Positions 44,637 through 53,683 of a stretch of 64,000 bases of DNA are shown piece by piece. Made by a program: the position numbers and the translations under genes. The stretch lies in the NCBI RefSeq assembly GCF_026339735.1, contig NZ_JAPEQG010000001.1:5642001-5706000 (forward strand), read 5' to 3'. The stretch's first letter is position 1. Each line of letters begins with the position of its first letter. This DNA comes from Streptomyces sp. NBC_01669 (GTDB lineage Bacteria; Actinomycetota; Actinomycetes; Streptomycetales; Streptomycetaceae). The notes under the pieces are model-generated. The model saw nothing but the letters and a program-made list of their open reading frames with translations. It was not told the origin of the DNA and did no database searches.

Positions 44637-45110
44637 TCAGTCGCTGTCCTCCGCGGCCTGCTCGACGAGCGGGATGATGCGCAGAGGCACCGGGTTCTCC
44701 ATGACGATCGCCGTGGAGGCCCGGACAATGCCATCAAAACCGACAACCCGGTCGATCACCCGCTGAAGGTCGGCGTTGGACCGGGCGACGAGCCGGCACA
44801 GCATGTCGCCGTGCCCGGTGGTGGTGTGCAGCTCCAGAACTTCCGGGACGCCGTCCAAATGGGCCCGCACATCGGCGCCTTGGCCCTGCTTGATCTCCAG
44901 GGTGGCGAAGGCGGTGACGGGGTAGCCGAGGGCCGCCGGATCGACATCGGGGCCGAATCCGCGGATGACTCCATTCGACTGAAGCCGGTCGAGGCGCGCC
45001 TGCGCGGTGCCGCGGGCCACCCCGAGCCGGCGCGACGCTTCCAGCACCCCGATCCGGGGCTCGCGTGCAAGCAGCACGATGAGCCGCCCGTCCAGATGAT
45101 CGATCGCCAT
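44637..45110 (-). CDS. Lrp/AsnC-family transcriptional regulator
   Basis: 157 residues: HTH at 5-50 (LDGRLIVLLAREPRIGVLEA; GVARGTAQARLDRLQ), then the RAM/AsnC ligand-binding domain (VTAFATLEIKQGQGADVRAH; VLELHTTTGHGDMLCRLVAR; IVRASTAIVMENPVP). The ATG at 45110 was chosen because the HTH begins at once. It diverges from hpd with 121 bases between them, and in S. coelicolor the hpd neighbour is the same family, so it probably responds to an aromatic amino acid. It also sits 15 bases upstream of the osmoprotectant operon on the same strand. Confidence 0.9.
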   Translation of the reverse strand: MAIDHLDGRLIVLLAREPRIGVLEASRRLGVARGTAQARLDRLQSNGVIRGFGPDVDPAALGYPVTAFATLEIKQGQGADVRAHLDGVPEVLELHTTTGHGDMLCRLVARSNADLQRVIDRVVGFDGIVRASTAIVMENPVPLRIIPLVEQAAEDSD

Positions 45111-45231
45111 ACGGGTCCCCCCATGGTCACCATGTGCAGATAGTCCGCCCATCCAACCAGACCTGTGTACAGACTGCTCAGCAAAAACGCGAACTATTGC
45201 GCACCTTGCGATGCGGGGAGAGCCTTCCTTC

Positions 45232-46377
45232 ATGACTGAGACGCTGTACAACACTCCTGACACCGTCCGGCAGGCCGACCCCTTCCCGGTCAAGGGAATG
45301 GACGCGGTCGTCTTCGCCGTGGGCAATGCCAAGCAGGCCGCGCACTACTACTCGACCGCCTTCGGCATGAAGCTCGTCGCCTACTCCGGACCGGAGAACG
45401 GCAGCCGCGAGACCGCCAGTTATGTGCTGACCAACGGTTCGGCACGCTTTGTCCTCACCTCCGTCATCAAGGCATCCACCGACCACGGCCGCTTCCTGGC
45501 CGACCACGTGGCCGAGCACGGCGACGGCGTGGTCGACCTGGCCATCGAGGTCCCGGACGCACGGGCGGCGTACGCGTACGCCGTCGAGCACGGCGCCCTG
45601 GGCCTCACCGAGCCGCACGAGGTCAAGGACGAGCACGGCACGGTGGTGCTCGCCGCGATCGCCACGTACGGCCAGACCCGCCACACCCTCGTCGAGCGTT
45701 CCGGCTACGACGGTCCGTACCTCCCCGGCTTCGTGGCCGTGGCCCCGATCGTCGAACCGCCCGCCAAGCGCACCTTCCAGGCCATCGACCACTGCGTCGG
45801 CAATGTGGAACTGGGCCGGATGAACGAGTGGGTCGGCTTCTACAACAAGGTCATGGGCTTCACCAACATGAAGGAGTTCGTGGGCGACGACATCGCCACC
45901 GAGTACTCCGCCCTCATGTCGAAGGTCGTCGCCGACGGCACCCTGAAGGTGAAGTTCCCGATCAACGAGCCGGCGATCGCGAAGAAGAAGTCGCAGATCG
46001 ACGAGTACCTGGAGTTCTACGGCGGCGCGGGCGTCCAGCACATCGCCCTCGCCACCAACGACATCGTCGCGTCGGTCCGCGCGATGCGCGCGGCCGGCGT
46101 CCAGTTCCTGGACACCCCCGACTCGTACTACGACACCCTCGGCGAATGGGCGGGCGAGACCCGCGTGCCGGTCGAGACGCTGCGCGAGCTGAAGATCCTC
46201 GTCGACCGCGACGAGGACGGATACTTGCTGCAGATCTTCACCAAGCCGGTCCAGGACCGCCCGACGGTCTTCTTCGAGATGATCGAACGCCACGGCTCGA
46301 TGGGTTTCGGCAAGGGCAACTTCAAGGCCCTGTTCGAGGCGATCGAGCGCGAGCAGGAGAAGCGCGGCAACCTCTGA
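45232..46377 (+). CDS. hpd: 4-hydroxyphenylpyruvate dioxygenase
   Basis: 381 residues, the same length class as the crystallised Streptomyces enzyme. It converts 4-hydroxyphenylpyruvate to homogentisate in tyrosine breakdown, using non-haem iron. The iron ligands fall at H187 (AIDHCVGNVELG), H270 (AGVQHIALATND) and E349 (PTVFFEMIERHG), matching the known Streptomyces numbering. The ATG at 45232 (MTETLYNTPDTVRQ) was preferred over 45211. It is divergent from the AsnC/Lrp gene and ends at a strong terminator. The rest of the homogentisate pathway is not in this window. Confidence 0.96.
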   Translation: MTETLYNTPDTVRQADPFPVKGMDAVVFAVGNAKQAAHYYSTAFGMKLVAYSGPENGSRETASYVLTNGSARFVLTSVIKASTDHGRFLADHVAEHGDGVVDLAIEVPDARAAYAYAVEHGALGLTEPHEVKDEHGTVVLAAIATYGQTRHTLVERSGYDGPYLPGFVAVAPIVEPPAKRTFQAIDHCVGNVELGRMNEWVGFYNKVMGFTNMKEFVGDDIATEYSALMSKVVADGTLKVKFPINEPAIAKKKSQIDEYLEFYGGAGVQHIALATNDIVASVRAMRAAGVQFLDTPDSYYDTLGEWAGETRVPVETLRELKILVDRDEDGYLLQIFTKPVQDRPTVFFEMIERHGSMGFGKGNFKALFEAIEREQEKRGNL

Positions 46378-46397
46378 GCCCACGCGGCTCCTCCATG

Positions 46398-46434
46398 GAG
46401 GCGGGGTTTCCGGCGGATCCGGAGGCCCCGCCTC
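46398..46434 (+). terminator. hpd terminator; gap to TPR gene
   Basis: GAGGCGGGG (46398-46406) pairs with CCCCGCCTC (46426-46434), enclosing a TCCG/CGGA inner stem; TTG follows. It lies 20 bases past the hpd stop. The rest of the gap to 46685 has no convincing gene. Confidence 0.8.
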
Positions 46435-46685
46435 TTGTGCTCAACGCCGCGTCCGTCTGCGCCGCCGTCGTGGCAACGGGCGCACCACTCGCACGTCTCG
46501 CCCCCGCTGCCGTCGGTGCGGCGGCACCGAGCGCGGCACCGAAGCTCCTGGCCGCCGGCCTCGGGCCGGGGAGACCGTGGATCCGGCTGCAGGACGATCC
46601 CGGCAACGCCGGCAGGACGCCCGGGATCCGGGCCGTCCGGCGATCGAACCGGCGCCGAACCACGCGAAGATCTGCCGCGCCCCCA

Positions 46686-48371
46686 TCAGCGGCTGACCGG
46701 CGCAGACAAGGCCGGGGACGCGGGAGTGTCCGTGGTCCCCGTCGTTCCGGCCGGTGCCACCGCCGGGACGCCCTGCTGCGCGGGCGGGGCCTCGGACGGT
46801 TCCTGGGACTGCTGAGGGGGTTCCGGGGGAGGCGTCGGTTCGGGGGCCGAGGGCGCCTCCTGCGGGCCCAGCCGGTCCAGGGCCTCCTGGGCCGAAGGGG
46901 CGTCCAGAGGGCTGAAGTGGGGGTTCGTGCGCAGCGCCTCCTCCAGGTGGCGGCGCGCCGGGCCGTGGTTCCCGAGCCTTTGTTCGATCATGCCCAGGTG
47001 GTACGCGTACAGGGCCGTCCCACCACCCGTGTCCGCCGCCTGCTGCGCGTATGTCAGCGCACTCTGCGAGTCGCCCGATCGGTACAGCGCCCAGCCCAGC
47101 GCGTCCGCCACTGCCGCGCTGTGGTGCTGTCGGTCCCACTCCGCCCGTAGCAGCTCCACCGCCCGCGACGCATCACCGTGGTCGGCCTCGAAGCGGCCGA
47201 GGAGGAGGGACTCGTCGACTCCGTGGCCGCTCTCCTGGGCCAGGGTTCTGCGGAGCTTCGTGTACTGGCCTCGGGAGTCGTCGTCGAGCCCCAGCGACTC
47301 GTACAACTCACCGAGTTCCAGCATGTATACGGGGCTCGGGCGCCGGGACAGCGCCGCCCGGTAGTCGCGCTGCGCCTCGTCCGTCCGGCCCAGGGCCGCC
47401 AGCGCCCGCGCCCGGCCCGCGAGCGACGGAGGGTGAGCGCGGTCCGTCCGCAGGGCCGCGTTGTACTGCGCCACCGCCTCCTCGGGCTTGCCCCGCTCCC
47501 AGGCCAGTTCGCCCAGCCGGAACAGGCAGTCCGTCTTCTCGGCGGGGGTGGTGGCCCGGTTCGCCGCATCCTGCGCGATCGCCCGGGCATCCTCGCGCCG
47601 GCCCTCGTTCCGGTACACCTGCGCCGTCCACGAGAGCGCCGGTACGCCCGAGCGGAGCGCCGTGAACCTCTCCACCGCCCGGCCGGCCGCCGCGTACTGG
47701 CCGAGCCCGTTGTACGCGTCGATCAGGACCGGGTACGCCGTCCAGTCCTTCGGCTGCCGGGCCCGTACCGTCTCGCCCCACTTCTTCGCCGTGACGAAGT
47801 CGTGCCGCGCATTGGCGAGCGCCGCCAGCCCCACCCAGGCCGCGGTGTTCCCCCGGTCACCTGGCTGTACGTCCAGCGAGCGCCTCAGTGCATGCTCGGC
47901 CCGCCCGTAGTACGCCACGTCCGCGGAACGCCGCCCCCACTCCACGTACGCCGATCCGAGCACCGTCCACGACCACGCGTCGGACGGATGCGTGCCCACC
48001 CAGCTCTGCCGGTCCCCGATCAGCGCCGTCAGGTCGGCGAGGGAGGCGGGGGCGCCCGCGTTCGTCGCCGTCAGGGCGCGCATGACCGGTCCCGGCACAG
48101 GCAGCGGCGCGACCTTCTTCCCGTCGTCCGGTACGGACACGACCGCACCCGTGACCAGCACGGCAGCCGCCACCGCACCGACCGCGGCCCGACGCAGCGT
48201 CGTACGCAGCGAGACCGGCGGGAGATCGGCCGACGCCTCGGGGTCCGGGGCGGGCGGCGGTTCGGAGCCGGGGAGCGACGACGTCTGCGGTGGGGAATCG
48301 TCCGCAACGGATGAAGGGGGCGTGTGATCCGACTGGGGGGACTCCGGAGGCTGCTGCGGCATGACATCCAT
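46686..48371 (-). CDS. membrane-anchored tetratricopeptide (TPR) protein
   Basis: About 561 residues. A Pro/Ser-rich N-terminus, a membrane helix near 70-88 (AVGAVAAAVLVTGAVVSVPD), then several TPR-like helix pairs from about 140 to 460 (WTVLGSAYVEWGRRSADVAY; CLFRLGELAWERGKPEEAVA QYNAAL; LALGRTDEAQRDYRAALSRR), and a Pro/Glu/Ala-rich tail. TPRs usually hold protein complexes together; the partner is unknown. Starts at 48380 (GTG), 48371 and 48362 are all possible, with no strong ribosome site to choose between them. It is divergent from the GlcD-like gene and convergent with hpd. Confidence 0.85.
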   Translation of the reverse strand: MDVMPQQPPESPQSDHTPPSSVADDSPPQTSSLPGSEPPPAPDPEASADLPPVSLRTTLRRAAVGAVAAAVLVTGAVVSVPDDGKKVAPLPVPGPVMRALTATNAGAPASLADLTALIGDRQSWVGTHPSDAWSWTVLGSAYVEWGRRSADVAYYGRAEHALRRSLDVQPGDRGNTAAWVGLAALANARHDFVTAKKWGETVRARQPKDWTAYPVLIDAYNGLGQYAAAGRAVERFTALRSGVPALSWTAQVYRNEGRREDARAIAQDAANRATTPAEKTDCLFRLGELAWERGKPEEAVAQYNAALRTDRAHPPSLAGRARALAALGRTDEAQRDYRAALSRRPSPVYMLELGELYESLGLDDDSRGQYTKLRRTLAQESGHGVDESLLLGRFEADHGDASRAVELLRAEWDRQHHSAAVADALGWALYRSGDSQSALTYAQQAADTGGGTALYAYHLGMIEQRLGNHGPARRHLEEALRTNPHFSPLDAPSAQEALDRLGPQEAPSAPEPTPPPEPPQQSQEPSEAPPAQQGVPAVAPAGTTGTTDTPASPALSAPVSR

Positions 48372-48468
48372 GCCGATCACTCTGCGTCGGTATGAAGATC
48401 ACACCGTGTTGTGCGAACGCTGCCGCAGACGGGTTCACACCATTGGCCCCGGGTGTCACGCTTGGATC

Positions 48469-49836
48469 ATGGACGATCTTCTCGAACGACTGCGCGCGGG
48501 CCTTCCTGCCGAGGCCCTGATCACCGATCCGGATGTCACGGCCTCGTACGCCCACGACATGGCGAGCTTCTGCGACGCGGGCGCTCCGGCCGTGGTGGTG
48601 CTGCCGCGCACGGTCGAGCAGGTCCAGCACGTCATGCGCACGGCGACCGCGCTGCGTGTGCCGGTCGTCCCGCAGGGCGCCCGTACCGGCCTGTCGGGCG
48701 CGGCCAACGCCTCCGACGGCTGCATCGTGCTGTCCCTGGTGAAGATGGACCGGATCCTGGAGATCAACCCGGTCGACCGGATCGCCGTCGTCGAACCGGG
48801 CGTCATCAACGCCGTGCTGTCCCGCGCGGTCAACGAACACGGCCTGTACTACCCGCCGGACCCGTCCAGCTGGGAAATGTGCACCATCGGCGGCAACATC
48901 GGCACCGCGTCCGGCGGGCTGTGCTGCGTGAAGTACGGCGTCACCGCCGAGTACGTACTCGGCCTCGAGGTCGTCCTCGCCGACGGGCGCCTCCTGACGA
49001 CCGGCCGCCGGACCGCGAAGGGCGTCGCCGGATACGACCTCACCCGGCTCTTCGTCGGCTCCGAGGGCAGCCTCGGCATCGTCGTCCGCGCCGTGCTCGC
49101 CCTGAAGCCGCAGCCGCCGCAGCAGCTCGTCCTCGCCGCCGAGTTCCCGTCCGCGACAGCCGCCTGCGACGCCGTCTGCAGGATCATGGAGCGCGGCCAC
49201 ACTCCGTCACTCCTCGAACTGATGGACCGTACGACGGTCCACGCCGTCAACACGATGTCCCACATGGGTCTCCCCGACTCCACCGAGGCACTGCTCCTCG
49301 CGGCCTTCGACACCCCGGACCCCACCGCCGACCTCGCCGCCGTCGCCGAACTCTGCACCACCGCCGGTGCCACCGAAGTGGTCCCCGCGGCCGACGCCGC
49401 CGAATCCGAACTCCTCCTCCAGGCCCGACGGATGTCGCTGACCGCCCTGGAGGCCGTCAAGTCGGCCACGATGATCGACGACGTGTGCGTACCGCGCTCC
49501 AGGCTCGGCGCCATGATCGAGGGGACGGCGGCCATCGCGCGGAAGTACGACCTCACCATCGGTGTCTGCGCCCACGCGGGCGACGGCAACACCCACCCCG
49601 TCGTCTGCTTCGACCACACCGACGCCGACGAGTCGCGCCGGGCCCGTGAATCCTTCGACGAGATCATGGCGCTGGGCCTCGAACTCGGCGGCACCATCAC
49701 CGGCGAACACGGCGTCGGCGTCCTGAAGAAGGAATGGCTGGCCCGCGAACTCGGCGAGGTGAGCGTCGAGATGCACCGGGGCATCAAGGCGGCGTTCGAC
49801 CCGCTGGGGCTGCTCAACCCCGGCAAGGTCTTCTGA
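48469..49836 (+). CDS. FAD-linked oxidase, GlcD-like (glycolate/D-lactate dehydrogenase family)
   Basis: 455 residues. The PCMH-type FAD domain is visible: ALRVPVVPQGARTGLSGAAN, SWEMCTIGGNIGTASGGLCC VKYG, and GYDLTRLFVGSEGSLGIVVR. The C-terminal cap includes HAGDGNTHPVVCFD and GTITGEHGVGVLKKEWLARE, the metal/substrate motifs of D-2-hydroxyacid dehydrogenases. It oxidises a D-2-hydroxy acid such as glycolate or D-lactate. GlcE/GlcF partners are absent here, so it may work alone like DLD-type enzymes. The ATG at 48469 was chosen because the upstream extension is Cys/Arg-rich and unlike the family. Confidence 0.92.
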   Translation: MDDLLERLRAGLPAEALITDPDVTASYAHDMASFCDAGAPAVVVLPRTVEQVQHVMRTATALRVPVVPQGARTGLSGAANASDGCIVLSLVKMDRILEINPVDRIAVVEPGVINAVLSRAVNEHGLYYPPDPSSWEMCTIGGNIGTASGGLCCVKYGVTAEYVLGLEVVLADGRLLTTGRRTAKGVAGYDLTRLFVGSEGSLGIVVRAVLALKPQPPQQLVLAAEFPSATAACDAVCRIMERGHTPSLLELMDRTTVHAVNTMSHMGLPDSTEALLLAAFDTPDPTADLAAVAELCTTAGATEVVPAADAAESELLLQARRMSLTALEAVKSATMIDDVCVPRSRLGAMIEGTAAIARKYDLTIGVCAHAGDGNTHPVVCFDHTDADESRRARESFDEIMALGLELGGTITGEHGVGVLKKEWLARELGEVSVEMHRGIKAAFDPLGLLNPGKVF

Positions 49837-49856
49837 CGCCGCCGGTGGACCGCGCA

Positions 49857-50333
49857 TCAGACCTCGCCGTCCGTCGACTCGTCCGACGGCCACGGGTCGC
49901 TCAGCCACAGGTCGTCGGCCGGCAGCGGCGCGAGCAGATCGGCCAGAGCGGCGTCGATGCCGAGCCGCTCGGTCTCGGTGCCGGGCGGCACCAGCCGCAG
50001 CGTCCGCTCCACCCACGCGGCCACGGTGGAGGACGGCGCCTCCAGCAGCGCATCGCCGTCGGGCGAACTCAGTGCCATGCAGAGGACGGTGCGCCGCTCG
50101 ATCCTGTCCGGCCAGATCCGCACGTCCCCGTGCCCGCAGGGCCGGAACACGCCCTCGACCAGCAGATCGCGGGCGAACGTCCAGTGCACGGGGAAGCTGG
50201 AGTCGATGTGAAAGGTGATGTGCACGGCATACGGATCCTCCGTGCGGTACATCAGCCGGGCCGGGACGGGGATGCTCCGCTCCGGCGACAGGACCAGCTC
50301 GAGCTCCAGCTCGCGTTTCACGACGGTGTGCAT
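49857..50333 (-). CDS. ssgG: SsgA-like sporulation cell-division protein SsgG
   Basis: 158 residues of the SALP family: TEDPYAVHITFHIDSSFPVH, WTFARDLLVEGVFRPCGHGD VRIWP, and LCMALSSPDGDALLEAPSST. SALPs act in peptidoglycan and septum control during sporulation and occur only in morphologically complex actinomycetes. The C-terminal extension of about 20 acidic residues (WLSDPWPSDESTDGEV) and the neighbourhood (GlcD-like gene beside it) match SsgG of S. coelicolor, needed for regular septum spacing. The start ATG at 50333 follows GAAAGGACG. Confidence 0.9.
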   Translation of the reverse strand: MHTVVKRELELELVLSPERSIPVPARLMYRTEDPYAVHITFHIDSSFPVHWTFARDLLVEGVFRPCGHGDVRIWPDRIERRTVLCMALSSPDGDALLEAPSSTVAAWVERTLRLVPPGTETERLGIDAALADLLAPLPADDLWLSDPWPSDESTDGEV

Positions 50334-50541
50334 GAGTGCGTCCTTTCGGTGCCTGTGGACCGGTCCCCTGACCGGCCCGCACATGGAGAGAGCGCCCTCC
50401 CCGCCTCCTATTACGCGACTTCCGGAAAAAACTTCACCGTGACCGGAAAGTGCCCCAAACGCCGGGACCGGCCCGGGGGTACGCGGCTGTCTGATAGATG
50501 TGGTCCGTTGACTTGAGGCTTCGAAGAGATACGGGACCACG

Positions 50542-52116
50542 GTGATGAGCGCCCCAACCCCGGCACCCGGTGACGAAAGGCCCCGCGAGGGGTACTACCC
50601 CGACCCGTCCATTCCCGGATATGTCCGGTACTGGAACGGCACTTCGTGGGTTCCCGGTACGAGCCGTCCTGCGCCCCAGCAGGGCGAATCGATGGCCGCG
50701 ACGCCCTCCGAGGGGGCAACGCCCGAACCGCAGCCGCAGCCTTCGGCACCGATGTCCGTCCAGGCGTCCGGTCCGACCTACGCGCCGGTGGACGAAACCG
50801 GTCCGGTCTTCCTCGACGAGGAGCCGTACGACAGCGACCGCCCCGAACCCTCGTCCGCCTGGCAGGCGGACGCCTCCCGGCAGACCGGCTTCGGCGGGGA
50901 ACGCGACCGGCGGGTGTCCTGGGGCGGTACAGGCGGCACGGGGCAGCCGGACGGGGCCGGAGCAGCGGGCCAGGTCCCTGCGGACCGGGCACCGGGAAGC
51001 GAGGCTCCTGCCGACCGGGCCCCCGCGGACCCGCGTCTGCCCGCGCCGCAGGACCCGACGGGTGGTGCGCTGCCGGGCATGCGGGGCGGCAACAGCCAGG
51101 TCCCCGAGCGAACGGTCGCGATCCGGGCCGGCCGACCGGTCGAGTCCGGGGGCGGCAGCGGTGAGGCGGGACGTCCGCCCGCCGACGGTACGGTCACGAC
51201 CCGCCCCGTGGGACAGGGGGGCCGGTCGCCCCGTCCCCGCAACGCGGAACAGGAACCGGCCGACGGGACCATGGCGATCCGCGCGGTTCCCCCCGGCGCC
51301 CCGCAGCCCTCCGCAGCGGCACCTGCTCCGGCTCCCGCGCCCGCTCAGGCCGCCGTCCCGGCCCCAGCGCCGGCGCCCGCCCCGGCCAATCCGCTCACCC
51401 CGGGCCCCGGCGGCGGAGCCGCCTCCTGGGCGCAGCAGGCCCACCAGCTCGCCGCGCCCCAGCAGGCCGCCCATCCGCAGCCCCAGCTCCCGCAACAGCA
51501 GCAATTCCCGCCCCAGCAGTCCCAGCAGGCCGTGCAATCCCAGCAGCGTGTCGGTGCTCAGCCGGACGGCCCGGTCGTGCCCTGGAAGCCCCCGGTCAAC
51601 GACCACTTCCAGCAGCTCGCACAGGCACAGGCGGCCGCCCGCCCCGCCGGGCTCGGCAAGCGGTTCGCCGCCCGGCTCGTCGACACGGTCGTGCTGGGCG
51701 CGCTCGTCGGCGCGATCGGGTTCCCGCTCGTCTCGCGGGCGATGGGCCACATCGGCGACAAGATCGACGCGGCGAAGCTGTCCGGCCAGACGGTCACCGT
51801 CTGGCTGGTGGACTCCACCACGGCCGGGCTGTTCGGCGGGGTGCTCGGCGCGTTCCTGGTGCTCGGCGTGCTGTTGGAGGCACTGCCGACCGCGAAGTGG
51901 GGCCGTACGCTCGGCAAGAAGCTCTGCGGGCTGGAGGTACGGGACATCGAGTCCCACGGGGCGCCCTCCTTCGGTGCCGCGCTCCGCCGCTGGCTGGTCT
52001 ACGGCGTGCTCGGTCTTCTGGTCATCGGCGTGGTCAATGTCCTGTGGTGTCTGTTCGACCGCCCGTGGCGGCAGTGCTGGCACGACAAGGCGGCACACAC
52101 CTTCGTGGCGGGCTGA
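50542..52116 (+). CDS. RDD-family membrane protein with DUF2510 and long disordered linker
   Basis: 524 residues. An N-terminal DUF2510 motif (GYYPDPSIPGYVRYWNGTSW) is followed by about 330 residues of Pro/Gln/Gly/Ala-rich low complexity and a C-terminal RDD domain of three helices (GLGKRFAARLVDTVVLGALV; LPTAKWGRTLGKKLCGLEVR). RDD proteins are membrane proteins, some implicated in Na+/H+ antiport; DUF2510 may act as an intracellular binding module. GTG at 50542 overlaps ATG at 50545; either may start. It lies directly before a second RDD gene. Confidence 0.9.
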   Translation: MMSAPTPAPGDERPREGYYPDPSIPGYVRYWNGTSWVPGTSRPAPQQGESMAATPSEGATPEPQPQPSAPMSVQASGPTYAPVDETGPVFLDEEPYDSDRPEPSSAWQADASRQTGFGGERDRRVSWGGTGGTGQPDGAGAAGQVPADRAPGSEAPADRAPADPRLPAPQDPTGGALPGMRGGNSQVPERTVAIRAGRPVESGGGSGEAGRPPADGTVTTRPVGQGGRSPRPRNAEQEPADGTMAIRAVPPGAPQPSAAAPAPAPAPAQAAVPAPAPAPAPANPLTPGPGGGAASWAQQAHQLAAPQQAAHPQPQLPQQQQFPPQQSQQAVQSQQRVGAQPDGPVVPWKPPVNDHFQQLAQAQAAARPAGLGKRFAARLVDTVVLGALVGAIGFPLVSRAMGHIGDKIDAAKLSGQTVTVWLVDSTTAGLFGGVLGAFLVLGVLLEALPTAKWGRTLGKKLCGLEVRDIESHGAPSFGAALRRWLVYGVLGLLVIGVVNVLWCLFDRPWRQCWHDKAAHTFVAG

Positions 52117-52240
52117 CGACGAGCACGACGACGGCGCGCGGCTGACGGCTCATCGGGTGAGGGGCGACTGCTCCGTGCCCCGTTCCCCCGAACGCACCTG
52201 AGCCGTTGCGGGCGCCCGTGGGCCGGGGTGCACTGCCCCC

Positions 52241-52912
52241 ATGAGCAACGATCAGCCGACGTCCGGCCAGCCTCCTGAGGACGACCCGTTCCTCAAGAAG
52301 CCACGGGAGCCTCAGCCGCCGTCGTCGGGTTCGCCCTACGACAGCGCTCCGCCGCCTCCTCCGCCGCCGTACGAGCCCGGCGCCTACGGCGGCGGCCCGT
52401 ACGGCGGCACGGACCCGCTGGCGGGCATGCCGCCGCTCGGCGAGCCCGGCAAGCGGATCCTGGCCCGGCTGATCGACTTCCTGATCATCTCGATCCCGCT
52501 GTATCTGATCTCACTGCCGTTCGGCGGCGCGGTCGAGGTGTCGTCGGACAACAACAACCGCAACAACGACAGCGTCAGTAACGTCTTCAACCAGACCTAC
52601 AGCGGTCATCAGCTGCTCTGGTCGCTGATCGGGCTCGTGGCCTACGTGGCGTACGACACGTACTTCACGCACAAGGACGGCCGCACCATCGGCAAGCGGC
52701 TGCTGAAGCTGCGGGTCGCGATGCTCAATGACGGCCGGGTGCCGGACACCAGTGCCTCGTTCCTGCGGGCCGTGGTGCTGTGGCTGCCGGCGCTGCTCTG
52801 CTGCCCGTGCCTGTGGTGGCTGATCAACATCGTGCTGATGTTCACGGACAAGCCGTACCGGCAGGGGCTGCAGGACAAGGCGGCCAAGACGGTGGTGGTC
52901 TCGACCGCATAG
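52241..52912 (+). CDS. RDD-family membrane protein
   Basis: 223 residues: a Pro-rich leader (1-65) and an RDD domain (GKRILARLIDFLIISIPLYL; HKDGRTIGKRLLKLRVAMLN; FLRAVVLWLPALLCCPCLWW). It is a shorter relative of its upstream neighbour without DUF2510, and the two presumably arose by duplication. They share one direction with 124 bases between. The function is unknown. Confidence 0.9.
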   Translation: MSNDQPTSGQPPEDDPFLKKPREPQPPSSGSPYDSAPPPPPPPYEPGAYGGGPYGGTDPLAGMPPLGEPGKRILARLIDFLIISIPLYLISLPFGGAVEVSSDNNNRNNDSVSNVFNQTYSGHQLLWSLIGLVAYVAYDTYFTHKDGRTIGKRLLKLRVAMLNDGRVPDTSASFLRAVVLWLPALLCCPCLWWLINIVLMFTDKPYRQGLQDKAAKTVVVSTA

Positions 52913-52961
52913 CCGACGTACGCAGACGGTCCGCCCGAGCGGCGGGCCGCCGGTTGCCCGG

Positions 52962-53312
52962 TCAGTGGCGCAGGGAGTGCTCACCCACGCGCTCGGCGGC
53001 GCGGGCGGCCGGGATCCTGGCCGGCTGGACGTCGTCGAGCGGGATGTCCTCGGCTGCGCCGACGGTGGAGACGGCGCCGTGGTTCGTACGAACCGCGGTC
53101 GCCGTCTTTGCCGTCTTCGCCGCTTTCCCTGTTTTCATCCGCAGCGGCAGGGGTACGGTGACGGCCACCAGCAGACCGAGCGCCAGCCCCGCCGTGCCGA
53201 TGACGGCGATGCCGACGCCCGAACTCGTGCGGGACAGCAGGAGCATGGCGAGCGTCGAGAAGACGACGGTGACCGATCCGTAGGAGAGCTGTGCAGCAGT
53301 GGGACGCGGCAT
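52962..53312 (-). CDS. small membrane protein
   Basis: 116 residues. Two membrane helices (LSYGSVTVVFSTLAMLLLSR and GVGIAVIGTAGLALGLLVAV) are followed by a Lys/Ala-rich cytoplasmic tail (MKTGKAAKTAKTATAVRTNH). It converges with the RDD gene (50 bases apart). The family is not recognised. Confidence 0.7.
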   Translation of the reverse strand: MPRPTAAQLSYGSVTVVFSTLAMLLLSRTSSGVGIAVIGTAGLALGLLVAVTVPLPLRMKTGKAAKTAKTATAVRTNHGAVSTVGAAEDIPLDDVQPARIPAARAAERVGEHSLRH

Positions 53313-53546
53313 GGCGGTATCCGTCCTCGGGGCATCGGAAGGGGCAGTCTCTCAACGCGGTCGCACTGTCAAGCGACTCTACGACGGTGGATGCCCTGGA
53401 GGAAACGGTAGTAAGCGTGACCTAACCCACGGTGCCGGTGCACAGGGGGCGCACTGAGTCATCCAGCGCGCCAAAGGGGGGCATTGGCGCGCCGGTTGCC
53501 CGTCCGGTGAACGTCCGTATAGCGGAACTGCACTCCCACATAATGC

Positions 53547-53563
53547 ACTTGGTCAGTTCAAGT
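53547..53563 (+). promoter_or_regulatory. inverted repeat in M6 protease promoter region
   Basis: ACTTG (53547-53551), seven bases, CAAGT (53559-53563) lies in the 371-base gap before the secreted M6 protease gene, within an AT-richer block (53520-53590) that should hold the promoter. The gap has no gene. Regulation by a developmental factor such as AdpA is possible but not shown. Confidence 0.4.
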
Positions 53564-53683
53564 CAAGGTCTGTCTTTTCTCCCGTAACTCCGGTCGAATG
53601 TCGTCACTTGTGACGCGTATCCGCGCGCGGCCTCTTCATCACCCCCAGGCCGCAGCCGCGGGCGCCGGGGAGGACTGCATCAA

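Noticed and set aside
46435..46685. Possible gene between hpd and the TPR gene
   Set aside because: Open frames on both strands are Ala/Arg/Pro-rich with no start signal, and codon bias is not maintained in one frame.
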